From NCBI GenBank assembly GCA_004369085.1, contig ML210202.1, forward strand, positions 2,258 to 66,257: DNA of 64,000 nt, in the 5' to 3' direction. Below the pieces are notes generated by a model. It was not told where the DNA came from. It ran no database searches and worked only from the letters and a program-made list of their open reading frames with translations. Below are positions 1-11,520 of the stretch, in pieces. A program made the position numbers and the translations under genes. Origin of the DNA: Coprinopsis marcescibilis. Taxonomy: Eukaryota; Basidiomycota; Agaricomycetes; Agaricales; Psathyrellaceae. The stretch's first letter is position 1. Each line of letters starts with the position of its first letter.

Positions 1-136
1 AATAACAGTTCTTGTCAGATTCCTGTCAACTCATATTTGAGAGGACCTTTTCCCAACAACTGGAATAGGCTGAATAAGGTCACTTCTGCCGAAACCCAGA
101 AGATAACTAATATCTTGACAACACCTGCTCTGTATA

Positions 137-164
137 CACAGCATTCAAAAAAGTGACCGAACAG
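137..164 (+). repeat. Left terminal inverted repeat of the Tc1/mariner element
   Basis: It starts CACAGCATTC and is preceded by TA. The reverse complement of 828-855 is the same except at two positions. Confidence 0.9.
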
Positions 165-247
165 CACGTGACAGAAAGAGGCGTGCATTTAGTGGTGGTT
201 CAAAATTATTTACTCTACTCCTTTACTACTCACTTGCATTACCCATA

Positions 248-687
248 ATGACCACAACTAAGACTCCTCGCATTGAACATGATACTCCCAAAAAGAACAG
301 ATTCATTGGAGCAATGCAGGCAACCGGAAAACTCAATCAATCTGCACACTTGGCTGGGCTGGCACCATCCACTGCATCAGGCATCTGGAAAAAGTTCAAC
401 AGGACAGGCTCATGCAAGAATAAGCCTTGCTCAGGGATCATAACATCAAATTGTTCCTGCATCCGCCATTGTCTCCTGATGTTAATCCCATCGAGCCACT
501 CTTGAATGACTTCAAAGCCATCATATGCACCTTGCCACGCCAACCAACCACAGTTCCGCAGCTTATTAGTGCTGTCAAGTCAGCCTGGGAGTCCATTGAC
601 GTTGAAACAATCAATAAGCACACCAACACAATGTCAAATCATGTCACTGCAATTATTGCAGCAGAGGGATCTCACACCAAGTATTAA
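248..687 (+). pseudogene. Transposase remnant (N-terminal HTH plus C-terminal DDE tail)
   Basis: The ATG at 248 opens about 60 residues that look like the DNA-binding helix-turn-helix of Tc1-like transposases (a Ser-Ala-His-Leu-Ala-Gly turn followed by a recognition helix). From about 427, in another frame, the end of the catalytic domain appears. It carries the diagnostic block PLSPDVNPIEPLLNDFK, which precedes the last catalytic acid region, and runs to a stop at 685-687. The central catalytic core is missing, so this is an internal deletion rather than point decay. It lies wholly inside the inverted repeats at 137-855. Confidence 0.85.
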
Positions 688-827
688 TGCTTCACAGTTA
701 TACATATGTACTATAGGAAGCTACTATAGGCTCTACATAGATATACATGCAATAATGAGACCAAAATTCCCGGTCTACTTTGAACAGGATGCCATGCAAG
801 GACAATGCAACGCGCCTCGATCATGTG

Positions 828-855
828 CTGTTTGGTCACTTTTGTGAATGCTGTG
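828..855 (-). repeat. Right terminal inverted repeat of the Tc1/mariner element
   Basis: It is the inverted partner of 137-164 (26/28 identical) and is followed by TA at 856-857. Confidence 0.9.
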
Positions 856-857
856 TA

Positions 858-2403
858 GACTTACATGCTGATACAGGTATCGTCTGGCCCTCTTGTTGAT
901 GGAGGCACTTACAGATGACGCCACAATGAATGATATGATTTACAGTAAATGTCAGTGCCATACTTGCCTGTTCAAGGAGATAGGAGGGAGTTCCTTTCCA
1001 TAAAGAATGCCCTGTACACAAAACTGGGCTTCTATCTTGCCATTGATCTTGGATGCCTTGCAGAAGCGCCAGACCTTTGGGTCAGTAAATTGCTGGAGGA
1101 CGATGTCATCCCACTACACAGACTTTTAGTTTGACAGACGACTTTGGGCAGAAAAAGGACTCACCTTGATTGCAGTGATGGGAAAAACTTGATTGTGTTC
1201 TTTCTTATTGGCCTCTACGGCCTCAATGACAGCCTTCAAGGATGCAACTAAAGTAATCAAGTCAGTCTAGTTCACACCTTCAAGAAATCATTCAACAAGT
1301 CGCACCTGCTGTTTTGCAATTGTAGAACTCGTCGATTGTGTAGTGCTGCATGGTGCAATAGCTTGATAGAATGAATAGAGACTGGTACAAACTTTATTGC
1401 TGCCTTTTTTGACTTGGATAGCCTTGGCTCTTTAGTGTTTTGGAACAACTCTTTTTGTGTTTCTGTGGTAACAAGGCCGAATACACCAATGTAACCAGTT
1501 CATTGGTATCAATTCGGGTTTCAACCCATATCCATGCTTTCAATTCAATCCTGGTCCCAATCGGTTAATATCTTGAGTTGCACTGATTTGGAATGAATGG
1601 CTTTGGTATCTTGATGTGGGTCAAACTCTGGTAATCTACTTGGATAGCCATAAATAGCTGATTGCTTGACAATTTCTCAGTTTCTAAGTTTGTTCATTAC
1701 CTTCTCTCCACCGCCTAATGGATTCAATTTTGACGACTGCATACTCGGCTCTGCATACAACCTTTGCTGTTACTGTTTGTCATCGGACTGTGTGCGAGTT
1801 TATCCTATTAATAATTGCATCTCAACTGTGTACTTCCAAGTCCACATATCTCATTAACTTCAGGATCTGTGCTGTTGCTCGATTTAACAAAGACCTGTTT
1901 GCTTCTTGAGAAGTACGAAGTTCTCTTCAAGTACCTGACTCCTTGACACTTCATCTACTCTTGATTCCTTGTCTTCTTGATCTTTCTAATTCCCAGTCTT
2001 TTCGTCTTCAATGCCAATGACTCAAGGTGGAAATTCCAAAGGGTGCGTACGATCACTCTACTTGTGCTTTGCACCTTGAACAGTTCCTCACAAACCTATT
2101 GTTATCAGAAAGAAGGCTACAAAGTCCAGTCCTGTTGCAAACACTTTGGAGTACGTTCATGTCCTTTTCCAAATGCTCTGATATTGAAATCCTTCAGTGA
2201 TGAACAGTTGGCATCTCCCCCACCCAAGACTCCCATGGAGGCTGGTTGGAAGCGTAAATCTGACAGATCGCCAACTCCTAAGTCAACCAGTCTGGGTTCC
2301 CCTTTCAAGGCAGATGAGTCTGATCCTTTGCCATACATGCAATCTCCATTTTCCTCTTGTCGTTCCAGCACCAACCCTCTTTTGCAGTACTAAGAAAGCT
2401 TGA
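858..2403. other. No clear gene; possible 5' exon of the next gene
   Basis: From 858 to about 1970 I see no coding signal; the short frames lack family resemblance and splice logic. The frame open until 2393 becomes proline/serine/lysine rich after about 2190 (it contains SPPPKTPMEAGWKRKSD) and could be a 5' exon or the end of a separate transcript. It cannot simply run into the next gene, because a stop codon lies in frame immediately before the ATG at 2404. Confidence 0.4.
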
Positions 2404-3768
2404 ATGACACCCTCCTCTGCTGGTGATAGCAAAAATGTAGACGATGACAATGACGACCCATTTGCTCCTTTCATCGCCAAGGACGACACAAACAACATCA
2501 TGGATTTGAACAACATCACAGTCAAGTAAGTGTTCACTTTCCTCCCCATTGTTGTTTCTACCCCCTTTCTTGCTAATTCCATCCACTATATCGTTCCTTA
2601 TCTTATCATACAATTTGTTCCAGATTACTGCCCGATACCTGCGAGGTCACTCTGATCCACATTAAAGACCCTCATCTTGTATCCATTGGACACTATGACA
2701 ATTTGCCCAATCTCAAGTACGTGTTGTTCTTATTGTCTCAAGCATATGCTTAGCTTGCTCAACAGGCTTTGTGGCCTCATGTCCTGGAGGACATCGGGTC
2801 AGGCCAAGAAACACAAGACCAAGGTTATGTCTGTCCACGGCTGGATGAAATGCATCCCAACATTGAACAAAGTGTACGTCTTCTGTGTCGCACTATCATC
2901 TCTTTTCTTCTTTTCTAATTTGGTACCAGAAAACTGGTTCAGGGGCTCATGTTTGCACGATCTGGGGATTACTATAATCCCAGTGTCGCTGATCCCAGGG
3001 ATTTTGAAGGTGTGTGGGTCAAGACCAGGAATTTTGCCAAGCAGGAGATTCATACGACCAAGAAACCTTGCCTTGTCGCTGGCATTTCCATCATTGGTGT
3101 AACTGAATCTTGTCTTTGTGGACTGGCTGACACCAGATCAATCACTGGTATCTTGTTTGGGGCTCGTGGGAGCGCTTCAATGCTTTCATCTGCATGCTCC
3201 TTTCCTCTCAAGAGGAGATCACTGCCCAGGTAATTGGGACTCTTGTCACTTTTCAGATGTGAACCAAGGATTCCAGTGGACGAGCCAATATGAGTGTGGC
3301 ATCAGGCAGTCACAGCAAATTTGGTATGTCTTTTACATGGCTCTCTCTCTTGTTATTCTCTTAGTCCATTGCCTTGTTCCAGCTACCAATGACGATCCTG
3401 TTCCAAAGGAATTGGGGGATCATACCACTACTTACGACAGCCTGATCAAGACTTATGTTTCCCGCCAAGGATTTGCTCGTTACAATTATGATGAAGATGG
3501 TATGTCTGCATATCTATATCTCAATTAGACACATTTGTTCTAAGTCATCACTCCTTCAGTCCCCATTTACGATGCCCACACCACTGATTTCAACTTCAAC
3601 AACGATTTGGGGAACTTAAATGGAAAGCTTCCTGATTGGAAATGCAAGGTCCCCGTTGGTGCTTGCTGTGCCATTTTGTATATTGCCCAGTCTTATACTT
3701 GGAATGGCTCTCTTCATCTGAAGCTCTTTCTCCAGTGGGTCATTGTTCTGGGTACTCGTGCTGGTTGA
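2404..3768 (+). CDS. Hypothetical spliced protein (unrecognised Agaricomycete family)
   Basis: No long frame is visible, but a chain of exons fits with closing phases: 2404-2525, 2624-2716, 2766-2873, 2930-3098, 3137-3229, then 3277 onward, and a last exon 3560-3768. The ATG at 2404 is directly preceded by an in-frame stop, which supports it as the start. The product begins with an Asp-rich stretch, then has a region containing KKHKTKVMSVHGW, an aromatic block (HWYLVWGSWERFNAF), an acidic-to-neutral linker and a C-terminus with VPIYDAHTTDFNF and a Cys-Cys pair. The intron between about 3333 and 3393 does not close in phase with the obvious GT and AG, so there is either a missed site or a frameshift. 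I recognise no enzymatic domain. It lies between a transposon remnant and the TET-like gene. Confidence 0.6.
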
Positions 3769-3898
3769 TTTTATTCTGTCCTAATTTGAAGCATTACATG
3801 TGGGATACTAAATGAATTGTTGACAATGTACTACTAGCATGAATTCAAAGTGTATAAGTATCTTTTGGTATCCCAAATATCATATCCTGTACATTACT

Positions 3899-4942
3899 CT
3901 AAATACCACATATCCTTCTCTGTGAAATGAGTTGTCTGAACGAAGTGAGCAGATGTTTGATTCCTATCCAGTCACTGCTCAGTATCTCTGATGAAGAAGC
4001 TCTGATTACCGAGTTCAAATGCTTTTGAACTTGCTGTATCCCTTCCCTGACTGCCAGAATTCTTGCTTTTTGCGAATTGCCTTGACCAGACTCAGTCACA
4101 ACCCCAAGCTTGCGAAGAGTGTTCAAGCTGGTCCTGTTACAGTCGACAATGTGCCTTGCCAGATCATCGAAAGTTGGTGCTTGACAAACACCAGCATAAT
4201 GAAGATCACATATAAGCTGGAAGGTGCAGTATTTGCCAAGAGTAGGGAACCTCCCTGAATGCATCTCTGGTGGTTGAAAGAAATCATAACAATGCAAGAA
4301 GGTTGGGTTCAAGGATTCCAGGGCCAGCCATTCATCTGAGGATTCTCCCAGCCAACTCCAAGCCTGATCAATCACCTCCATCCTTCTCTGGTTGATACAA
4401 TTGCTGTATGCAGATGACCAACAGAAGTACTCGTCTTCATACGCCCGATCGTCTATTTCTCTGGCCGTCTTAATTATCTCTTTGGCATGTTCAGGATTGC
4501 TGAATACCATTGGCCATTCCCTCGAAAACATTGTGCTGTATGTCACTACCCTCCACACTATAGCACTGAATATGCCTGATTTTGAGTGAATTGTTTTGAG
4601 GGCATAAGGTCCTTCATCAGATTGGGACCTTTGGCGGCCAGGAGAGAGTTCCCGAACGCCAATGTATAGATCCAGATCTTCTTTGATTATTTCAATCAAT
4701 TCTTTGGTGGTCAAGTAGATGTTCCCCATATCCTCCCCTGCTTGAAGTGTGTGGCCAATGTCAATGCTAGCGTCTATGAATTGGTGGAACCAGTCCAAAA
4801 CAGAGCTAAGTGGAATTGGCTCATCTATTGCTTCGGATATGAGACTATCACCAATGAGGAGGTTGTGATACTCTTGAATTGACTGTACAAGTTCACTATC
4901 ATGGGACAGATAGTTGTCCATGAACTTATTGAAGTCGTCCAT
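3899..4942 (-). CDS. Hypothetical protein, 347 residues
   Basis: This is a single long open frame from an ATG at 4942. The product is helical and acidic, rich in Ser, Glu and Ile, with no recognised motif, signal peptide or membrane segment. Its length in an intron-rich genome and its balanced composition argue that it codes. It lies downstream of, and on the same strand as, the frame at 5096-5749 and the dioxygenase gene. It may be the last exon of one gene whose earlier exon ends near 5000: the frame reading towards 4995 ends in GHVEFIQK just before a GTGAGC donor-like site. Function unknown. Confidence 0.5.
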   Translation of the reverse strand: MDDFNKFMDNYLSHDSELVQSIQEYHNLLIGDSLISEAIDEPIPLSSVLDWFHQFIDASIDIGHTLQAGEDMGNIYLTTKELIEIIKEDLDLYIGVRELSPGRQRSQSDEGPYALKTIHSKSGIFSAIVWRVVTYSTMFSREWPMVFSNPEHAKEIIKTAREIDDRAYEDEYFCWSSAYSNCINQRRMEVIDQAWSWLGESSDEWLALESLNPTFLHCYDFFQPPEMHSGRFPTLGKYCTFQLICDLHYAGVCQAPTFDDLARHIVDCNRTSLNTLRKLGVVTESGQGNSQKARILAVREGIQQVQKHLNSVIRASSSEILSSDWIGIKHLLTSFRQLISQRRICGI

Positions 4943-5095
4943 GGCATTTAATCATTTAGCTGGCAGTTGAACTGCTCTTGTAATGGCGTGCTCACTTTTG
5001 AATGAACTCCACATGTCCCAGACAATCTGAGTTGTTAGAATTGATCGCCCAAAGCGTTGCAATATGCTGTCTGTCCACCATGCTCAATGCTGTTC

Positions 5096-5749
5096 TCACA
5101 GACGCGGAAATCCAATCCAAGCCGTGAGGATGTCACAAGTTAAATTGGATACCTCCTCCACCATGATATCCATGTCTGCAGGTAAAATGAAGAGTCTTGA
5201 TCTCTGTGGGTTCACGTATTCGAATCGTTTAGGGCTTATGACCTGGAGAGCGTTGTTAATGTTGGGGTCGAATACCAGCTTCTGGAATCTCCCAATCAAT
5301 CCAACCTCTACTCTGTCGACGATTGATGACAACCATATACTTCTCTGCACCATTTCCAATGGCTTTCCTTCTTTAATGTACTTGTTCACCCACATTGAGA
5401 CATCCCTATCAATCCACATCCATGCTCTTGTACTTGCTTCCATCATGTGTCTCCTTTCAAATCGCATTATACCTTGCCGAGACTTGAGGTAATCTTCCAG
5501 TATCTCTGTAGACTGTATGATCTTGCACACATTTGAAGGTGAAGTCGAATCCACCAGTGATACTGAGACCGACTTCTGCACGTCGGATAACTTCTCATAG
5601 TTGTTGGGGGATGGCTCGTTGGCGTTTTCAAGTTGTAAGGATGCATTCCTCATGTCAAGACCCAATTGATACCGTTCCTGGTTTATGGTATTCACATTGA
5701 GCCTAGTAAAATGAGTGAAGTCTTGTGGGGCAGCCAAGTTTAATGGCAA
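5096..5749 (-). pseudogene. Hypothetical reading frame, probably exon(s) of a broken gene
   Basis: About 215 codons are open, but the first in-frame codon is not ATG. The frame is preceded by a good acceptor (CACACAG at about 5752), so it looks like an internal exon. At the 3' end the frame runs out at GFPRL. The adjacent frame continues convincingly (SASVRTALSMVDRQHIATLW, then SNNSDCLGHVEFIQK) down to about 4995, with no plausible intron between. That looks like a one- or two-base frameshift near 5100. I recognise no domain. It could be the front part of the gene that ends in 3899-4942. Confidence 0.4.
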
Positions 5750-5791
5750 GACCTGTGTGCATTACAAGGGCATCACATACCTAGCTGACGG

Positions 5792-7874
5792 CTAGACGCC
5801 GCTCCAACAAGTTGGCTCTAGGTCTCTTGGTGCCTACACAATGGAACATTGTTATATTGGTTGACCAGGTGCAGATTTGAACCTAACACTTACCTGCATG
5901 TACTCCTCCTGTCCGCACTCTGTAGACACTTGCTTCTTGTCATGTGGAAAGCCCAGGGATCTCAATGATCCTGTTCCCATCTAAGCCATTGCATGAAGTC
6001 AACTCCGAGTTGGTGCCCGACACATCATCACTCTCTTGGGAAGCATCGTCCAGAAGCTCCTGTCTGTTGTCTAACTTCTTGCTCTTCCTGGTCTCCGACA
6101 AGTGCAAAAGGGTTAGCAATATGGATGGTATGTTTGAAGAATACTTTCTAAGATGCGTAGTCCATTCTTTGTGAGCATGAACCGCCTCTTTGGAGCTACC
6201 ATGGACTTGAGGTGCACAGTTCCAGCTCTTGACCCTTTGTCTGACACCATCTACTTCGCATGAGAATGCACCTAGAAAGGTGTCGGCATCTATTTGAAGT
6301 TTCATCTCCCTTGGCGCCTGTTTCGCAAGATAAACTGCCTTTTGGAGCATGGATCGAGCGAAGAACTCCATGTGTGAAGTCAGGGTTGTAGTCACCAAAC
6401 CATCACGAATGAAGTTTGATTTGTATCCATTTGGCACAAACTTGGTGCTGCTTTGTCCTTTAAGTTCACTTCATGCCTTGAGAGTGTAAACTTGAATAAC
6501 GCACCTGGAGTTGATCTTGAATGGATGAACGTATTCCATGGAACCTGCTGTAGATGTTCCAAGGGTACATCTTGCTGTACCAAGAGTGACACCCTGAGGT
6601 GGGTAAAGAACCATGGTAAACCTGTATGCACTTGGAGATGGCTTCGCGTTTACAGGGGTTGGAGAAGTAGATCCATGTTTCCAATGACCTGATGTGATGA
6701 TCGTAATGTAAGGGTGGCGTTCTACAAACACTCCTGGTAGTAAGATGTGAAATCTTCCGGGGTCGTAGCCTGCTGGAAGACGCAAATTACATATAATTGC
6801 TGTAAAATAACCAGGGTTATCTCTCTGGTCTGTGTGTGCTTGTCCAAAAAACCCAATGTTGCTTGATAAGTCGACATCTGCAAGTCCAGATGAGATCGAG
6901 CATTTAGAAGACTTGCCAGAAGCCTTACCATCTGGGTTCTTCCCAGCTGGCAAGATGTTGCATTGAACAGTCGGGAAGTAGTAGTTATCGTCCCAACCTA
7001 GCTTAGGGGCACCTGTTAACTTGGTCTGTGCCCGAATTGGATCAATTATGCTCTTGGGACATGCATTCATTGCATGAAGAGCGATTTGAGTGCCAGTCCA
7101 AGCAATGGGACCGTGATAGTATGAGAAAAGTAGCTAATTAAACATGTCTCTGTTGTACTCACCTTGATTATATCCTGTACCGTGTCTTGATATAAATTCA
7201 TGTCTGCGTTGGGTGTTTCGAACTTTCCCGCAGTGCCGGGTGCATAGATATTATGACCTATCTCCAAAGAAGGTCCCAGGGTTGCAGATCGAGTCTTGTT
7301 AATGGCTTTGTATCCTTGGAGTCTTTTGAAAGGAACTGATGATGGCGTTCTCTCATCAGAAGTTTCAAGCACACGGTCGGTGCTTCTATCAAACGCAGAT
7401 ACCTCTGAGTCTGATATTGACTTGTAGTACTCCCTGCCAATCGAGAGCGGTGAGTCTCACTACAGACATTCGAGTGTTCAGCCTATCAAACTTACTTTCC
7501 AACAACCATACATACTAGCACATCGTGTTTAGGATCGGATGAACTTGTATCATCTCTTGAAAACAAGCAATCAAAGGGACGCAGTGCTTGGAGTCCTCGA
7601 AAATCCAGGTACTTAGAAACACAGTGTCTGGTGACAGTTCATGCAATATTACACACCTTTAGCTTTAAGCTCCCACGTCCTCTCCGGAGGTATTTTCAAC
7701 ATCTTCTCCAGCTTGTTCAGTTTCATCATATGGCTTCACATGCCCGTCTTCTACACATAGGCGGTTCCGCTTTGGAAAAGGATGAGTCGGATGGTTGCTG
7801 ACTTGAAATAAATCTGGCATCTCTTTATCTTGTCCTAGAATGTGTAGGTTCAACTCTTCTTCCTTGTATGACAT
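5792..7874 (-). CDS. TET/JBP-like 2OG-Fe(II) dioxygenase, seven exons
   Basis: Seven exons close in phase from the ATG at 7874 to a TAG at 5792-5794: 7677-7874, 7496-7611, 7163-7433, 6505-7133, 6024-6447, 5894-5980 and 5792-5833, giving about 588 residues. Exon 4 holds the oxygenase core. The metal site HTD (about His295, Asp297) lies in GQAHTDQRDNPGYFT, the distal histidine is in HWKHGST (about His348), and an Arg in AYRF (about 366), followed by a YPP motif, would bind the 2-oxoglutarate carboxylate. This arrangement is that of the fungal TET/JBP-type oxygenases, which oxidise 5-methylcytosine or thymine in DNA and are expanded in basidiomycetes, often beside transposons. Substrate and activity here are inferred. 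Weakest points: the first donor (GTGGGA) and the fifth (GTGTCG). Confidence 0.72.
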
Positions 7875-7994
7875 TGCTTGGCTGGCTCAGGGCTGTTGAT
7901 GCACTTTGTAGATACGTGAAATTCGCTGAATGGTGTCGTTTGATGGTAAGATGATTCACGAATGCTGGAACTGACCATTAAGTAGACCTCTGCA

Positions 7995-8060
7995 GAGGTC
8001 CAAGCATATACTCAACTCAATACAATTGTAGAGATTGTATTGTTTATGTGCTTGGACCTC
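7995..8060. repeat. Large imperfect inverted repeat (hairpin)
   Basis: The outer arms begin GAGGTCCAAGCA and are mirrored by TGCTTGGACCTC. An inner 9-bp stem (CAATACAAT / ATTGTATTG) closes on a short loop. It sits about 120 bp upstream of the dioxygenase start, in its likely promoter region. It could be a very small MITE or a regulatory structure; the sequence does not decide. Confidence 0.75.
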
Positions 8061-8921
8061 AATCCCCAACATTTATGACGAAATCGCCAAACCCCAGCAA
8101 CCCACAACTGGGAGTCGTTCTCCCTCAAGTACATCATATTCATGCACAATAAACCTTTGGATATCATGATACTCGACATTTAGCCTACCCTTCCTCAATA
8201 AAAGGTCAAATGCTGTAGTAGTGGGATTGGACAATTAGATTAGATTATGTGTGGCTATGCCACACTGGATGTCGTAGATACACACCGAGACTCTCAAATA
8301 CACATCTGACCTTGCTTCCTACGCTATCACAAAGCTGCTCGACGCGATACTGAGCCTGCCCTAGTCACCCAGCCCAAGAGTAGCCAGATGGCCTACTCCA
8401 ACGCCTATGACACCAACATCTCCAAGAGCCAAACATCCACGCCAAATTGATGCACTCCCATTTAACACCCCAGTAACACACACTACCTTGGATCTGATCC
8501 AAGATGGATAAACGGAAGCGATGGCACTGCGTAGACTTTACAGATGGAGTCTTGCAAGGCTCATATGTATGGTAGATATACCGTAGTGGACAAAACTTTC
8601 AGAAGGTTCAACACATACCAGAGACAGGATCCGTTGAACATGGGTGTCAAACTGTGTTCGTCATCTAGGCGAATGGAGAGGGAGGTGGGGAGATTAATCT
8701 TTCCTTTTATCTTTATTATTCCTCAATTGCTTCAATCATGGCAATGGTCTAGCAACTGGCCTTATTACAGGCTTTCAAACAGAGCCAGTGCAATGCTTGC
8801 CGAGTCTTGCTGATCTCCTTACAATAGTCATATCAAGCCCAGCCCTCACAAGTGATTTATCCAAGTTCATAAACCAGCTTGCCAATCTTCTCCTTCTCAA
8901 TCACATCAAGCTGATCCTTGA
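8061..8921. other. No gene recognised
   Basis: No supported coding region. A perfect 7-bp-stem hairpin (GTGTGGC TAT GCCACAC) lies at 8249-8265. The short plus-strand frames at 8544-9024 have no splice logic or family resemblance. Confidence 0.5.
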
Positions 8922-9893
8922 CTACAACAATTCTAGATCAATGAAAGCAAGGGGATCTCTCCTTTTATTGGTATCACAACGTACCAAGCTAACCTTGTTA
9001 CCTTCCTCAATCGAGCTGCATTGAGTCTGGTCAGCTTCTGCATGAGTCTCAATATCAGAGACCATACCCCAACTTGATATTACCAAACTCGGAATCTGAA
9101 CAATGTGGTAGACGTAGATATCATACGCTTCTAACGAAGTACATATAACTGAACTATGCATGGCAAAGGAGCATAACGAACAGGTAAGTGCTTTTGGAAA
9201 TGATATTCTACAACTCAACTTACTGCTGCCAACTGTTTCCACCAAGCTACCAGAGGTAGTGGTGGGAGGTTGCTGAGATTCCTGATGCTGGATGGGTGGT
9301 GGTCGAACGAAAATTGGATTCAGGACGAGATTAGACAAAGCTGGGAGTTCCGAAACCTTGCGCTGGGGCTGAGGTGTAAGAGAGGTACGCATGCAGAAAG
9401 TTGGACAAGAAGTGAGAGCATTTGCAGGAAGTGAGTTTTCTCTGAAAAAGGAAGAGCCTTGAGAGCCCTCCATGACCACGTCAGGTACTGAGACATCGCA
9501 CGAGATATGCAGCCGGCCGAGAGGCAAATCTATGGACATGGTGCAACTGAGACAAATAGGCAAGAGCGTTGATCAAGAGAAGCTCGGCCTTTGATTACGA
9601 GTAGAATCTATGCTAGAGGCTGAGGCAGAAGAAGAATGAGCGACAGGTGCAGGAGTTCTGTGCTTTGGACAGTAGTGCTGGAATGCGGACACTGGTGGGT
9701 TGAGATATAGGGCTGCTGAGAGTGACTTTGGAGGACTATTGAGCCTCATTCGCTTGCAAGAGAGGTCGCTGCCATTGTCAACATTGTCCAGCTCTGTAAC
9801 TGGCTCCAAGTTGTGCCTATCGACGATACTCGATGGCCCGTATAATGCTGATACTACATTTGTAGCATTTGAGGCACGTCTTCGAAAGGCCAA
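8922..9893 (-). CDS. Doubtful hypothetical reading frames
   Basis: Two consecutive minus-strand frames (about 9893-9573 and 9563-8922) are Ser/Pro rich and meet with a shift at about 9570. Neither has a convincing ATG at its front; both are open upstream through non-ATG codons. A possible donor (GTAAGT at about 9226) would end the second frame early. I recognise no domain. It may be a degraded gene or chance open frames. Confidence 0.22.
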
Positions 9894-10984
9894 TGAGCAA
9901 GCACCACAGTTAAATCATAGGGCTGTCTGGATATTCAGGTGTACTGTTGCTGCCCTGCGAAGTACCGTTTGTAGAGTCATGGGTCTGGAATTGGTGTTCA
10001 GGTGGATGGAGAAAGATGATATTGGATTCAACATGCAATCAGCAGTTGGAATGGGGGCCCAGCTGGAATCCATGGCGGTCCCAAGAGTTGATGGTCAAAT
10101 GTAATGGGCCTGCAGTATCCAAGTGAGGTGCAAAACGGCAGAGACGGTCCTAGACTCTAAAGACAGGGAATTCCGATTTGTAGAATAGTGAATGGACATA
10201 CTAATAGCCATGACTAGACCCACCAATAATGTATTCTGAACAGCAACCCCAATCCCTAACTCTGTCTCAGCCAGGCTCTCTTATTGTGGATAGTGCAGAA
10301 TATGGCTGTCAAAACCGACCCGTAGTCTTGCTTGCACTTGTTATTGTTTGAGCTGTATAGAGATCATGTCAATTTTGTTGTATTCCAAGGCATACAAGTA
10401 ACTATTGCAAACGCTTACCAGAAGAGACAACTGGAAACATTCAATTGCGTGTCTGTGATAGTATGAGTTGCAAGTTGCAAGTTGCACTTGCTGCTATTTG
10501 TATCTGTTTACCTACTACCTCTGATAGAAACATAAGCAATGTCATCCTGAGCTCTGTCCATAATTCGAGTCTCAAGAACGACATTCCCAGCCAACACCTC
10601 TATCCAGTCAAACCCAATTACTTACATCTATCTTGTTTGTTGTGCAAAATTAATCTCCGTCTTCTTCTATATGTCCTTTCCATGATATCGGCCATCATCA
10701 TTGTGAATTCATGGATTAATCAATCGAGCGTGCATACTCAGCACCACAAACGCTCTCAACACCAGCGCGATACGTGAATTGCACCCATCATTTATGTTCA
10801 AAAAGGTGAAGCTCAACTCTACTCGCATTCAACACGTCAGTTTATAGATTCTTTTGAAGGTCCTATGTGTGACTCCTTACAGATGGTCCCGGTTCAGTTT
10901 GGCTGCACCCAACGCGACGGCGCGCAAACATCTTACCCTGTCTGTTATCATTTCAAGAGTAAGTTTTGAGAACTTTTTGTGTTA
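9894..10984. other. No gene recognised before the Helitron
   Basis: There is no supported gene. Base composition changes from moderate GC to strongly AT-rich near 10,980, which I take as the approximate left side of the Helitron. Confidence 0.4.
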
Positions 10985-11520
10985 CACAATACATCTCTGA
11001 TCATTTACTGTTAGAATTTGCACAGATACAAGTTTCTAATTGTAGTACATTTCTATATGTTTAGTATGTCGCATTTTCTGGCATCACACCTTTTGTGAAT
11101 ACACATAACTCCAGCCCTGGCATGACTGCTTCAAATCAAATTTGCTGTGCCCAAAGCTGGCACATGTTTCTTCCGCTGCATAATGCAGAATCTATTGACC
11201 ACAAAATTGTGGGTGGACATTGCTTATTATATCATGCGGATGGCAACGCATAAATAATCATCAGCTTGTGCTGCCAGTGTGGGATTTACATTTCCCATTG
11301 AAAGTATGCACATTAATATGTTTACTGCTTTCCAGCTTTTGCACTTTACACCATGACTTCAATATAAAGACTTTCATGATTCTTTCCAACAGAAATGCTT
11401 ATGCATGTATTCTTGAGCTACTAGATACAATAATTGATGTTTACTTTGTCTCCTTGTATGACTTAAATACTACTGATAATGTAAAATGCTTTAATAACAA
11501 ACACAAGTCCCACTGCCTAC

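Larger units (their letters stand above)
137..855 (+). mobile_element. Internally deleted Tc1/mariner-type DNA transposon
   Basis: The element is bounded by two 28-nt terminal inverted repeats (137-164 and 828-855) that match at 26 of 28 positions. It is flanked on both sides by TA (135-136 and 856-857), the target duplication of Tc1/mariner elements. Similarity between the two ends continues more loosely for about 30 nt inside each repeat. Inside are the first and last parts of a transposase reading frame but not the middle, so the copy cannot move by itself. Intact ends mean it could have been mobilised in trans by a full-length relative. At about 0.72 kb it is roughly half the usual length of an autonomous element of this class. 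Confidence 0.88.
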
